Shown: positions 1 to 8,000 of the stretch, piece after piece
Layout: each line of letters starts with the position of its first letter
Numbering within the stretch: position 1 is the first letter of the stretch
Notes under the pieces: generated by a model
Told to the model about the DNA's origin: nothing
The model's database searches: none
What the model saw: the letters and a program-made list of their open reading frames with translations, nothing else
Position numbers and translations under genes: made by a program
Assembly (NCBI GenBank): GCA_903896745.1
Contig: CAITZA010000374.1
Span: 1 to 34,950, forward strand
Source of the DNA: an uncultured Desulfomonile sp.
GTDB taxonomy: Bacteria > Desulfobacterota > Desulfomonilia > Desulfomonilales > Desulfomonilaceae
Direction of reading: 5' to 3'
Length of the DNA: 34,950 nucleotides

Positions 1-2273
1 ACATCATACCCCTGAGAACAGAGCATATCCTTTATCTGTATGATAGCCGGCTCACTGTCTTCCACCAGAAGTATGCGGCCTCCCTGCGCCATAGGCGCCG
101 AAGATAATGTATGTGTTCGGACCTGAATATTGCACTGGGCCTTGCCGTTCGTGTGTCCCGGGGAGCGTGGCGCCCCCATGTCCAGTGGCAAAGTGAGTGT
201 GAAAGTGGATCCTTCGCCTGGGAGGCTCTGAACCTCAATCTGACCCTTGATAAGGGTGGCGTATTTTTTTGCGATGGCAAGCCCAAGGCCTGTGCCTCCA
301 TAGCGTTTGGACATACTTTCATCTGCCTGTCGAAACTCATCAAAAATGCAGCCCATGCGGTCTTCAGGAATCCCTATTCCAGTGTCACTTACCGAGATCC
401 GGATTGAGTTTTCCAATTGAACGGCAGAGACGTCAACATGTCCCACTTCGGTAAACTTTACGGCGTTTGCGATGATATTTTGCATGATGTGGCTGAACTT
501 TTCGCTATCGCTGTCAATATTGGGTAGCTCGTTGGTTATGGAGCTTACAAGGGAAATGTTTTTCTCGCGCGCCTGAGGTTCGAGCATCTCAACAATGCCA
601 TCGACAATCTGGCTTATAGAGAAACTGCTGACGTAGATTTCCTGACGCCCGGATTCAATTCGTTCAAGGTCCAGGATGTCGTTTATAAGAGCCAGCAGAC
701 GCCTGCCGTTTCGTTCGATGACTTCGAGGTATCCATATTCTTCGTTTGGAATGAGGGTTGCAAGTCGGCGACTCAGCACGCTGGAAAGGGCAATTACGGA
801 ATTTAGAGGCGTGCGCAGTTCATGGCTCATGTTTGAAATAAAACTGTTCTTAAGATTGTCGGCTTCACCGAGCTGTCTTTTTTGCATTTCCAGTTCAATG
901 TTCTGCTCACTGAGTTCATCCGCCTGCATCGACAGCTCTCTCTTCTGAGCCTCCAATTCGGTGGTCTGCTTCTCAAGTTTCTCAGAGAATTCCCGTATTT
1001 TCCGGAATGCGAGGACGCCGTTCAGGCGAGCATTCATCACATCCCACAAACTGCCAAGAAGCTGATGGGCCTGATCGTCATAGCTGCGGACACTTGCAAG
1101 CGAAATCATTGCAGAGACGTCGTGTCCTGAAAGAATGGGAATGGTAATGATTTCACGTGGCCTGATTTCTCCGGTGACTGTAAGAAGCGTAAAACGAGTG
1201 TCCTCCGGAATGTCGGTGATTCGCTGAATATTGCGGGAGACCAGAGCGGCGCCGAATTCCCCCTCACCTTGCGTGGCTCGGAAGGATGAGCGAGCGTCTT
1301 GGGTCAGACCGATTGATTCGAAATGCTCAAAATCCTTTTTTTGTTCATTGAGGAGATAAACCGCTCCGACCTGCGAACCGGTATGATCCAGAAGAGCTGA
1401 AAGCAGCTCTCGACAGAATGGTTTCAGGTCATCCTCCCTGAGCATGACATCAGCGATCCGGCTGATTTTCTCTCTACGGCCAATGTTGGCCTGGACAGAA
1501 GCCGCAAGGGCATTGAATGCGGCGCCGAGAGTACCAAATTCATTCCGTGATGAATATCCGCAGCGCGCGTCCATGGCGCCCTTCTGGTAATCGAGTGCGG
1601 CAGTCGTGAGTTCTTCGAGAGGGCCCCTGATACCTCTGAGCAGGAAATATCCCAGGATGGCTGCAATCAGGATGATGGCCCCAATGACTATGCCGAGTTG
1701 CAGCATCAGGTCATCCTTGTGTAACTCAGCGTCCCTGTAGAAAAGCTCGGACCTGCTGTTTGCAAAATTATCCACTACCACAAGGTAATCCATGACTTTC
1801 CGCGCCTGGGTGTCTCCAACTCCGTCGAGTTTCGTGCGGCTCGCAGCCTCGCTCACGTTTCCTTCACGCAGAAGGCGGATAGTCTCGTCCCTTATGGTTT
1901 TCCACTGAATGAGAGCCTCATGAACACGCTCGACATCTTCCTTTTTTCCGAGATACTTGTTGTATAGAAGTTCCAACTCCCTGCGGGCATTACTGTCATT
2001 GAAGTCAATATTTTTGATAATGGCGATTCTTTCGGATTCGTTTCCTGACAGGAAAAGGTCTTTCATTTCACGATGAATGGCGAGTATATTAGCCCTGATC
2101 TTGCCGACAGTTTTTTGAACCTGAAGCGGATGCTCGTATAATCCCTTTGTCTGAAGCCACAGATTTTCGTTCTGTACCAAGGCAGTCACACCAAGAATCA
2201 CCACAAGAACCAGTATGGCTCCGAATACCATCTTCAACTGAACGCCTATCTTTATGTCCTTAAGTCTCGTCAT
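1..2273 (-). CDS. Hybrid sensor histidine kinase (C-terminus cut by window edge)
   Basis: Membrane sensor kinase that should autophosphorylate a histidine and pass the phosphate to its own receiver domain. Reading the minus strand from ATG at 2273 gives an uninterrupted frame of about 757 codons to the window edge. Order: TM helix about residues 15-34; periplasmic helical sensor; second TM about 190-212; HAMP; GAF-like domain about 278-403; Gln/Glu-rich coiled coil; HisKA with H-box SHELRTPLNS (His484); HATPase with N-box near 598, DTGIGIPEDR and GGTGLGLAI near 660; then the first strand of a receiver domain (RILLVEDSE, about 735). The phospho-accepting Asp lies outside the window. The start is 3 nt after the stop of the CheR-like gene, so the two are probably co-translated. 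The ligand is not evident. Confidence 0.93.
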   Translation of the reverse strand, partial: MTRLKDIKIGVQLKMVFGAILVLVVILGVTALVQNENLWLQTKGLYEHPLQVQKTVGKIRANILAIHREMKDLFLSGNESERIAIIKNIDFNDSNARRELELLYNKYLGKKEDVERVHEALIQWKTIRDETIRLLREGNVSEAASRTKLDGVGDTQARKVMDYLVVVDNFANSRSELFYRDAELHKDDLMLQLGIVIGAIILIAAILGYFLLRGIRGPLEELTTAALDYQKGAMDARCGYSSRNEFGTLGAAFNALAASVQANIGRREKISRIADVMLREDDLKPFCRELLSALLDHTGSQVGAVYLLNEQKKDFEHFESIGLTQDARSSFRATQGEGEFGAALVSRNIQRITDIPEDTRFTLLTVTGEIRPREIITIPILSGHDVSAMISLASVRSYDDQAHQLLGSLWDVMNARLNGVLAFRKIREFSEKLEKQTTELEAQKRELSMQADELSEQNIELEMQKRQLGEADNLKNSFISNMSHELRTPLNSVIALSSVLSRRLATLIPNEEYGYLEVIERNGRRLLALINDILDLERIESGRQEIYVSSFSISQIVDGIVEMLEPQAREKNISLVSSITNELPNIDSDSEKFSHIMQNIIANAVKFTEVGHVDVSAVQLENSIRISVSDTGIGIPEDRMGCIFDEFRQADESMSKRYGGTGLGLAIAKKYATLIKGQIEVQSLPGEGSTFTLTLPLDMGAPRSPGHTNGKAQCNIQVRTHTLSSAPMAQGGRILLVEDSEPAIIQIKDMLCSQGYD

Positions 2274-2276
2274 TGT

Positions 2277-3149
2277 TCAGGTTCTCCTGTGCAGTCTCTG
2301 AAAAAAGGTCACTGGCGCAGAAATGGCGCAAAAGCCTTCCGCCTTCTGGACGATTGCTCTCTCTGACTCGGTAGACACAAGATAGCCGTTTAGCGTCATG
2401 GATCGGCCGATCTTGTTCAGGATAAGTCTCTGAATATCAGGACGATAATAGAATAGCAGGTTGGAGCATATCACGAGATCGAAACCTCCAAATATACTTG
2501 CAGGTGGACAACAGGAGCGGTTGTCCAGGAGATCATACTGGGAGAACTCAATCCGTTCGCGCAATTTAGAATCGATTTCATATAGTCCGACATGCTGATT
2601 GAAGTATTTTGTTAAGTACTTGACTGTAACATTCTGGACTGATCTGGAATCGTAAACACCCTGCCGGGCTGATTCAAGGCTTTCTTCTGAAATGTCGGTT
2701 GCAAAAATCCGGAAAGGGATTTCAGCCCCCTTGTCCCCGGCAATCTCATTCAGGATCATTGCCACTGAATAGGCTTCCTGACCTCCGGCGCACCCCGCAG
2801 ACCATATCCTTATTTCCGAAGCCCCAGACCTTTTGTCTGCAATCAATCCGGGCAATATCACATGTTCCAGAATGGCAAACGCAAGCGGAGCCCGAAAAAA
2901 CTCGCTGTATCTGATGTTAAGTGAATTCAGGAGAACTTTCGACTCATCCCGGTTTTTGGAAAGATAATCCAGGTATGCCGGAAGCGTAGCGCATGATGTT
3001 CTTTCGAACCTTTTTTCGATCGCTTTTTTCAGAAAAGATTCATCGTAAACAGAGATATCTGTCGCCAGTTCATTCGAGATAAACCTCACCGCTTCGTCCA
3101 TTTCGGACACCGTCAGTGATATCGGGATTTGGAATTGATTGGTCTTCAT
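2277..3149 (-). CDS. CheR-type SAM-dependent protein-glutamate methyltransferase
   Basis: Likely O-methylates glutamates of a chemoreceptor-like or signalling protein using SAM. An N-terminal helical CheR domain is followed by a Rossmann methyltransferase with IWSAGCAGGQEAYS (family: WSAGCSTGEEPYS), FATDISEESLESAR, FSQYDLLD and FDLVICSNLLFYY; the family usually has CRN rather than CSN in the last motif. No TPR tail is present. I chose ATG at 3149 (290 aa, usual CheR length). A TTG at 3248 would add 33 residues unlike the family, and neither start has a strong Shine-Dalgarno. The gene sits directly upstream of the hybrid kinase with a 3-nt gap, suggesting a chemosensory-like signalling unit rather than flagellar chemotaxis; no cheA, cheB or receptor gene is nearby. 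Confidence 0.88.
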   Translation of the reverse strand: MKTNQFQIPISLTVSEMDEAVRFISNELATDISVYDESFLKKAIEKRFERTSCATLPAYLDYLSKNRDESKVLLNSLNIRYSEFFRAPLAFAILEHVILPGLIADKRSGASEIRIWSAGCAGGQEAYSVAMILNEIAGDKGAEIPFRIFATDISEESLESARQGVYDSRSVQNVTVKYLTKYFNQHVGLYEIDSKLRERIEFSQYDLLDNRSCCPPASIFGGFDLVICSNLLFYYRPDIQRLILNKIGRSMTLNGYLVSTESERAIVQKAEGFCAISAPVTFFQRLHRRT

Positions 3150-3511
3150 TGTGATTCGGATGTCATAAAACAAGGAACAGGAAACGGGGTGAAAGTTCTG
3201 TTTATCGCCAAGTAATACTATAGTCCCTTTTTCTATTGAATTTTTCAATAGATAATATTTTGGTCGCCTGCCTTTTTGTGGAACTCAGCGCGTTAGTTCG
3301 ATGTGGTTCGGGCATTGCGATGTAAACGAGGGTATACAGGTGGAAGCATGTAGGTTTACATGAGTCTGATCGGCGGAGCGAATACCTTCACTCCTGGAGA
3401 CCGATTGTTGTGCCGGTGTTCCCGATTTCTGCCGGAGTAACAAGCTGTCGCCAGGGTGGCTCTGAGGCTTGGAAGGCGCTCACAGTAAGGTCGAGCGCCT
3501 TCGCGTTCATT
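3150..3511. other. Intergenic region with two overlapping inverted repeats
   Basis: No convincing gene. ATGTAAAC (3320-3327) pairs perfectly with GTTTACAT (3354-3361), and the right arm also belongs to a compact palindrome, CATGTA-GGTT-TACATG (3347-3362). The two hairpins are mutually exclusive. They lie about 170-210 nt upstream of the chosen cheR start and downstream of the acyl-CoA synthetase, so they could be an operator or a leader structure for the cheR-kinase unit. The function is unknown. Confidence 0.4.
3472..3502 (-). terminator. Hairpin 10 nt after the acyl-CoA synthetase stop
   Basis: A perfect 10-bp inverted repeat, GAAGGCGCTC / GAGCGCCTTC, with an 11-nt loop begins 10 nt past the minus-strand TAG. 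There is no U tract after the stem, so it may be a 3'-end stabilising hairpin or a weak or Rho-assisted terminator rather than a classical intrinsic one. Confidence 0.45.
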
Positions 3512-5164
3512 CTATCTGTTTTTCTGGCGTAATTCGATACGTCGTATTTTGCCGCTGATGGTTTTAGGTAATTCCTTGGAGAATTCAATTTCGCGGGGAT
3601 ACTTGTAAGGGGCTGTAAGTGATTTCACAAAGTCCTGTATATCCTTGGCGAGTTTGTCGGATGGTTCGAATCCTGGTCGAAGGACCACAAAGGCTTTTAC
3701 GATTTCGCCGCGAACGGGATCGGGCTTTGCGACAACGGCTGATTCGAGGACAGCGGGATGCTCTATGAGGGCGCTTTCAACCTCGAACGGTCCGATGCGG
3801 TATCCGGAACTTATGATAACGTCGTCAGCACGCCCGACAAACCAGAAATAACCGTCCTCATCACGGTATGCCCTGTCACCTGTAATGTACCAGTCGCCGC
3901 GGTAGGTGGCGTTGGTAGCCCCGGGATTACCCCAGTATTCCCTGAAAAGGCCCAAGGGTCTCTCCGGCTTCACACGCACTGCGATATCACCCTCCCTGTT
4001 TGGCGGTAACGGTTGGGCATTCTCGTCGATGACATCGATAATGAATCCAGGCGCTGGCCTGCCCATGGAACCCGGTTTTATGGGAGCGTCCTGAGCAGGG
4101 AAATTCCCGACAATAAGGACGGTTTCAGTCTGACCGTATCCGTCACGGATCTGGATTCCGGTCTGAGTCTTCCATATATCTATGACTTCAGGGTTCAATG
4201 GTTCACCTGCCCCCACACAACTCCGTAGTGAGGAGAGGTCATATTTTGTAAGGTCTTCGACAATCAGGAGCCTGTATGCCGTCGGAGGGGCGCAGAAGCT
4301 TGTCACCCGATATTTTGAGAGTAGGTCGAGGGTCAGATTGGCGCTGTATTTGCCCTTTGTATTATGCACAAAGAGCGTAGCCCCTGCGCCGAGCGGACCA
4401 AAAAGGCTGCTCCAGGCGGCTTTGGCCCATCCTGTGTCGGACAGGTTCCAGTGGAGCTCTCCAGGGCGCAGATCCAGCCAGAACTTGCCGGTGACCGTAT
4501 GACCGATCGGATAGCAGTGCGTATGAAGCGCCATTTTTGGGTGTCCAGTCGTCCCGCTCGTGAAATAGAGCAGCATGGGATCATCCTTATGGGTTTTGAC
4601 CCTGTTTTCCGGACGGACAACAATTTCTTCATTGGAAAGCAGCTTTTCGTAGTTTTGCCAGCCTGCACGCTCTCCATCCACTATGATCAGGGCATTGAGC
4701 TCCGGGAAATCCTTTCGGGCTTCGTCGAACTTGTGGGCGTTTTCCGAATCCGAGATTACGCACTTGATATGGCTTGCGCCGAGGCGGTATTTAATGTCCT
4801 TCTCCGTAAGCTGCGTCGTACCCGGAACAGCTATGACGCCGGCCTTTATCATGCCGATCATGCTTTCCCACCACTCCGGCACACGCGACATCACTATCAT
4901 CACATGATCATTCTTATTCAGTCCCAGTCTGTTGAGGGCGTTTACCACCTGATTGGAACGATCCCGAAAGCAGGCGTAGGAAAGGCGCCGTTCAATCGAG
5001 TCATCCCCCGCCCAAAGCATCATAGGCAGTTCTGGGTCCTCGGCAAACCTATCGATTACGTCAAATCCAAAATTGAAATACTCAGGACTCTCCAGCCGGT
5101 AATTGCCGTAAGTCTCCTTGTAATCACTCATATTGTGATCATGATTCCCACATTTTGTGGCCAT
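3512..5164 (-). CDS. Acyl-CoA synthetase, medium-chain (ACSM-like) AMP-forming
   Basis: Cytoplasmic adenylate-forming enzyme (ANL superfamily) that activates a carboxylic acid with ATP and CoA to acyl-CoA, AMP and PPi. All core motifs are intact: P-loop YFTSGTTGHPKM (200-211), DGYGQTE, YITGDRAYRDEDGY, FVGRADDVIISSGYRIGPFE, and the C-terminal PKTISGKIRR with catalytic Lys539. At 550 aa it is full length. The P-loop and the HWNLSDTGWAKAAW segment resemble the medium-chain/butyrate or benzoate activating group; the exact substrate cannot be read from sequence. Start: ATG at 5164 with a strong GGAGAGGA 4 nt upstream. It ends in TAG. It appears to be a single-gene unit, with a hairpin just after the stop. 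Confidence 0.94.
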   Translation of the reverse strand: MATKCGNHDHNMSDYKETYGNYRLESPEYFNFGFDVIDRFAEDPELPMMLWAGDDSIERRLSYACFRDRSNQVVNALNRLGLNKNDHVMIVMSRVPEWWESMIGMIKAGVIAVPGTTQLTEKDIKYRLGASHIKCVISDSENAHKFDEARKDFPELNALIIVDGERAGWQNYEKLLSNEEIVVRPENRVKTHKDDPMLLYFTSGTTGHPKMALHTHCYPIGHTVTGKFWLDLRPGELHWNLSDTGWAKAAWSSLFGPLGAGATLFVHNTKGKYSANLTLDLLSKYRVTSFCAPPTAYRLLIVEDLTKYDLSSLRSCVGAGEPLNPEVIDIWKTQTGIQIRDGYGQTETVLIVGNFPAQDAPIKPGSMGRPAPGFIIDVIDENAQPLPPNREGDIAVRVKPERPLGLFREYWGNPGATNATYRGDWYITGDRAYRDEDGYFWFVGRADDVIISSGYRIGPFEVESALIEHPAVLESAVVAKPDPVRGEIVKAFVVLRPGFEPSDKLAKDIQDFVKSLTAPYKYPREIEFSKELPKTISGKIRRIELRQKNR

Positions 5165-5573
5165 ATTTTCCTCTCCTGTTACAATTGTGCTGAGCGTTTA
5201 GAGACGCATAGGCAATTTGAAACCTGTATATGACGCTCATCCGGTCGCTCAGAAAATAAAGAGCCTAATTTGAGGGAAGCTGAGAAAAAGGTCAATAAGT
5301 ATGTGGTTAGAATGATCGCGCGTGGTCTGTCTTGAGATGCGGCGCAGGGAGTACCATGTTGGCGCACAGGCAAAAGTAGCTGATAATACGCGGGCGGAGG
5401 TTTTTTTTAATACTCTGGCGCGGAGGCCGGACCTGCTATAAATGTGAAAAGCAGTCCCATATTTTACATTAAAGACGTGGATGCGAAAAAAGCGGTTTGT
5501 GAACGATTGGTTTGATTGGGCTACACTTTTTCGGGATGTTATGGTATATTATGTTATCAGGGATTTGAACAAG
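5165..5573. other. Divergent intergenic region
   Basis: Region between the minus-strand acyl-CoA synthetase and the plus-strand secreted protein, presumably holding both promoters. I see no RNA gene, no repeat and no convincing small gene. A plus-strand frame continues upstream to ATG 5481, but that N-terminus has no clear ribosome binding site and would bury the signal peptide. Confidence 0.4.
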
Positions 5574-5984
5574 ATGAACAGATTGTATTATATATTGCTT
5601 TGGGTTTTGATGATGTGCCTGAGTAGCGTTTCGGCGTTTGGTTCCGGCGAAGATATCAGGGGCGTATGGGTAGGCAACGCGAAGGGCAATATATTCGGGG
5701 CTGAAGGAAGCGTCAACATAACCTATCAGAACGGCGAAGATATCAGTGGTGTCGTTGAAGGCGGGAACTTCTTTGGCCGGGCCAAATTTTCCATACAGGG
5801 GAAGATAAGGGGCAATTACATTTTCGGAAGCAAGGATGGCCACACCTTCGAGGGATTCCTGTATCCGGACTGGTCGATTCAGGGATTGTTCAGGGCAATT
5901 GATGGCGACACCTACAAGGTGATTCTCCGAAGGCCTTACCCCTCTTACTGGGGATCCCCGTACGGAACATGGGGTTATAATTAA
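5574..5984 (+). CDS. Small secreted protein of unknown function
   Basis: A 136-aa protein with a clean signal peptide (MNRLYYILLWVLMMCLSSV, then SA/F cleavage near residue 20) and a mature part rich in Gly and aromatic residues. The mature region has alternating short strands and repeated turns such as GVWVGNAKGNIFG, GVVEGGNFFGRAKF and GKIRGNYIFGS, suggesting a small all-beta fold. I recognise no family. ATG at 5574 was preferred over ATG at 5481 because it places the signal peptide at the N-terminus; an AGGG lies about 10 nt upstream. Periplasmic or surface location is inferred. Confidence 0.65.
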   Translation: MNRLYYILLWVLMMCLSSVSAFGSGEDIRGVWVGNAKGNIFGAEGSVNITYQNGEDISGVVEGGNFFGRAKFSIQGKIRGNYIFGSKDGHTFEGFLYPDWSIQGLFRAIDGDTYKVILRRPYPSYWGSPYGTWGYN

Positions 5985-6034
5985 ATCAGCCGGTTACGAT
6001 ACTTTTCCGCAACCTGTTTTATCCAGACTCCAAA

Positions 6035-6799
6035 ATGCATAAGCCCGCCATTCTCAACGGTCTGCTCGTTGATCTTGAATTCGGGAAACCTGACAATTCC
6101 CGTTTCGAAGAACTCAGGACAAATCTCTGCGAAAAACTCACACTGCGCGTTGCTCATGATCCTGTAATAACCATCCGGCTTGAACATCTTCATTTTTCAC
6201 AATTTGATCAGATAAGAAACAACATGAAGACCAGGGACTTCATCCTATTGAGCCCGCAGGGAACACCGTGGCGCTCATACAGGGGCGTTTCAAGACAACA
6301 GCTTGATATATTTGGAAAGCTGCTTGTTGAGACGGTGAGAAGCGCGGATATACCTGTTCTCGGAATATGCGGAGGGCATCAATTCCTTGCGATGAGTTTC
6401 GGGGCGGATATAGACTTTATAGATTCCCAATTTGTTGGGTCGAGCCCTGAAACATATCCTGTCCATGCCCGCGCGGAACGCGGCCTGACGGTTCTGAATA
6501 CCCTGAGGGACGACAGGATATTTGGTGGCGTTGCAAAACACCCTTCAAAATTCGAAGTGATGGAAAGTCACACCGAAGAGGTTAAAAATACTCCATATCC
6601 GTTTGTGAATCTTGCAAGAAGCGCCGTATCTGAGATACAGTTGATAACAATCCCGGGGACAATCGTGTACGGGATGGCTTTTCATCCTGAAAGGGGATGG
6701 AGCGAAAACATCAGTGGCGAATCGGACGCGACCGCAGGCGAAAAACTGTTGCGGAATTTTTTCAATCTTGTCTATCTGAACAGATATAAAGCCTTGTGA
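6035..6799 (+). CDS. Class I glutamine amidotransferase-like protein
   Basis: 254-aa single-domain GATase1 fold. The nucleophile elbow is GICGGHQFLAMSFGA (Cys112), and the His-x-Glu of the triad is in AFHPERG (His217, Glu219), so the Cys-His-Glu triad is complete. Such domains hydrolyse glutamine to feed ammonia to a partner synthetase, or hydrolyse gamma-glutamyl bonds. It resembles GMP-synthase-type amidotransferase domains, but no synthetase domain is fused or adjacent, so the acceptor is unknown. The start at ATG 6035 has no good Shine-Dalgarno and could be elsewhere, although the N-terminal sequence looks coherent. The neighbours give no pathway clue. Confidence 0.82.
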   Translation: MHKPAILNGLLVDLEFGKPDNSRFEELRTNLCEKLTLRVAHDPVITIRLEHLHFSQFDQIRNNMKTRDFILLSPQGTPWRSYRGVSRQQLDIFGKLLVETVRSADIPVLGICGGHQFLAMSFGADIDFIDSQFVGSSPETYPVHARAERGLTVLNTLRDDRIFGGVAKHPSKFEVMESHTEEVKNTPYPFVNLARSAVSEIQLITIPGTIVYGMAFHPERGWSENISGESDATAGEKLLRNFFNLVYLNRYKAL

Positions 6800-6861
6800 T
6801 TTTTCTTTTTTGACCTGTTATCTGTTCGACTGCAAAAAAATTACATAGGGGGTTTCCCAAA

Positions 6862-7308
6862 ATGGATGAGGCTCAAAAAGCGAAAATTCGTCTCGAGCAC
6901 TGGATTAATCACAATTGTGATCATTTGAAAGGATACCTTGAGGTTTCCAATTCTCTGGATACGATAGGTTTGAACCTTATAGGGGACAGGATTCGGAACG
7001 CTGTTGAATACATAGACAGGGCGAATGATGAATTCCGCAAGGCCCTGGAACAGTTGGAAGCTTCCTCCGCAGGCATATCGACATCCACGGGCTGCTGCTG
7101 TTCCGAACATTCGCACGATCACAGTCATTCGCATAGTCATGAGCATGGCCATGAGCAGGGTCATTCACATAGCCATGAGCACTGTCACGAAGGCGTTCAG
7201 ACGGACTGCCGTGAGCATCCTCACGAGCGCTGCCATAACCACGCGCACGACCATGCGCACGATCATCATGATCATCATCACGGCAAGTCTGGTCATCGGC
7301 ATGACTAA
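6862..7308 (+). CDS. His-rich metal-binding protein, CooJ-like architecture
   Basis: 148 aa in two parts. Residues 1-70 are charged and predicted helical, with a possible heptad pattern. Residues about 77-148 form a tail with 27 His and 6 Cys in 72 residues, mostly as SH, EH, DH and HxH repeats after a CCC. The tail should bind several Ni, Zn or Co ions. The layout (short helical domain plus His-rich C-terminus) matches the nickel-binding protein CooJ of CO dehydrogenase systems, but I see no clear sequence homology, so this is an architectural comparison. SlyD- or HypB-type domains are absent. Start ATG 6862 follows an AGGGGG. A cooC-type gene lies 14.5 kb downstream. The protein could buffer nickel or simply store or detoxify metal. 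Confidence 0.8.
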   Translation: MDEAQKAKIRLEHWINHNCDHLKGYLEVSNSLDTIGLNLIGDRIRNAVEYIDRANDEFRKALEQLEASSAGISTSTGCCCSEHSHDHSHSHSHEHGHEQGHSHSHEHCHEGVQTDCREHPHERCHNHAHDHAHDHHDHHHGKSGHRHD

Positions 7309-7356
7309 ATCAGGCGAATGGTGTCATAATTGAGTTTACTGGTTTAGGAGGAAATT

Positions 7357-7881
7357 ATGGAAGCCAGGACTTTTGAGATGGAATTTGCTAAGTTCATAGA
7401 AAGGTTTCATGTTGAAATTCGTGACCTTTTCTTGGAAGACACCTTACATAAGAGAGAAATCCTCTCTCATTACCAGCTTGCGGAAGAGATGCTCAGGGAT
7501 TTGGCGGACGCTGTTCTGTCGGAGTTTACGGTAAACATAGACAAGCGTACAACAGTGGAGACGATAGCTGACCGGTATGTCAAACTGGGGATACGCTGCT
7601 GTGAAGACGGTCTTAGCTATTCCGAAATGGTTCGGGTTTTCATTCTTCTAAAAAGGCATGTTTGGCTTTTTTTCCAGGACAGCAATTTTGCGGGACAGCC
7701 TTTTGATGTAAGATCGATAGTGGCGTTGAACAACAGGACGACGCTGTTTTTTGACCGGGCGATATACTACTTCCTGGTCGGTTTTGAGCAGACTCAGTCG
7801 GAGAACCCTACGGAACTTGAATCGCTTTACAACACTTTTCTTGCAAAGATACGTATCGATCTGAAAAAACCCGCTGACTAA
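7357..7881 (+). CDS. Helical RsbRD/sensor-N-terminal-like protein
   Basis: 174-aa, all-helical, soluble protein. The pattern of a first helical half (FIERFHVEIRDLFL), then YVKLGIRCCEDGLSYSEMV, then RVFILLKRHVWLFF recalls the RsbRD-type N-terminal domain of stressosome regulators and of some sensor kinases, where a conserved Arg/Lys-rich helix follows a G-x-S-x-x-E turn. Here there is no STAS or kinase domain attached. The match is by pattern only. Start ATG 7357 has an excellent GGAGG 6 nt upstream. A bidirectional terminator follows 41 nt after the stop. It lies 48 nt after the His-rich gene, so the two may be co-transcribed. Confidence 0.7.
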   Translation: MEARTFEMEFAKFIERFHVEIRDLFLEDTLHKREILSHYQLAEEMLRDLADAVLSEFTVNIDKRTTVETIADRYVKLGIRCCEDGLSYSEMVRVFILLKRHVWLFFQDSNFAGQPFDVRSIVALNNRTTLFFDRAIYYFLVGFEQTQSENPTELESLYNTFLAKIRIDLKKPAD

Positions 7882-7922
7882 TAGTCTTGCGCTCTCCCCT
7901 TATCCGAAATCGGCAGCATAAT

Positions 7923-7958
7923 AAAAAACGCCCCTGAATAATTCCAGGAGCGTTTTTT
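7923..7958. terminator. Bidirectional intrinsic terminator
   Basis: Stem AAAAAACGC (7923-7931) / GCGTTTTTT (7950-7958), extended inward by CCTG/CAGG after one mismatch, with an 8-nt loop. It carries a T run on both strands, as expected between the convergent gene ending at 7881 and the minus-strand gene ending at 8001. Confidence 0.88.
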
Positions 7959-8000
7959 GCTGCTACCCCAATGAGAGAGGAGGCCTTGTTATTAGCGCTA

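Noticed and set aside
111-1666. Several plus- and minus-strand short frames inside the kinase region
   Set aside because: They are out-of-frame shadows of the continuous minus-strand sensor kinase frame with full domain motifs.
7081-7290. Repetitive CAT/CAC-rich DNA as a possible tandem repeat or CRISPR-like array
   Set aside because: It is the coding sequence of the His-rich tail; no regular unit or spacer pattern exists.
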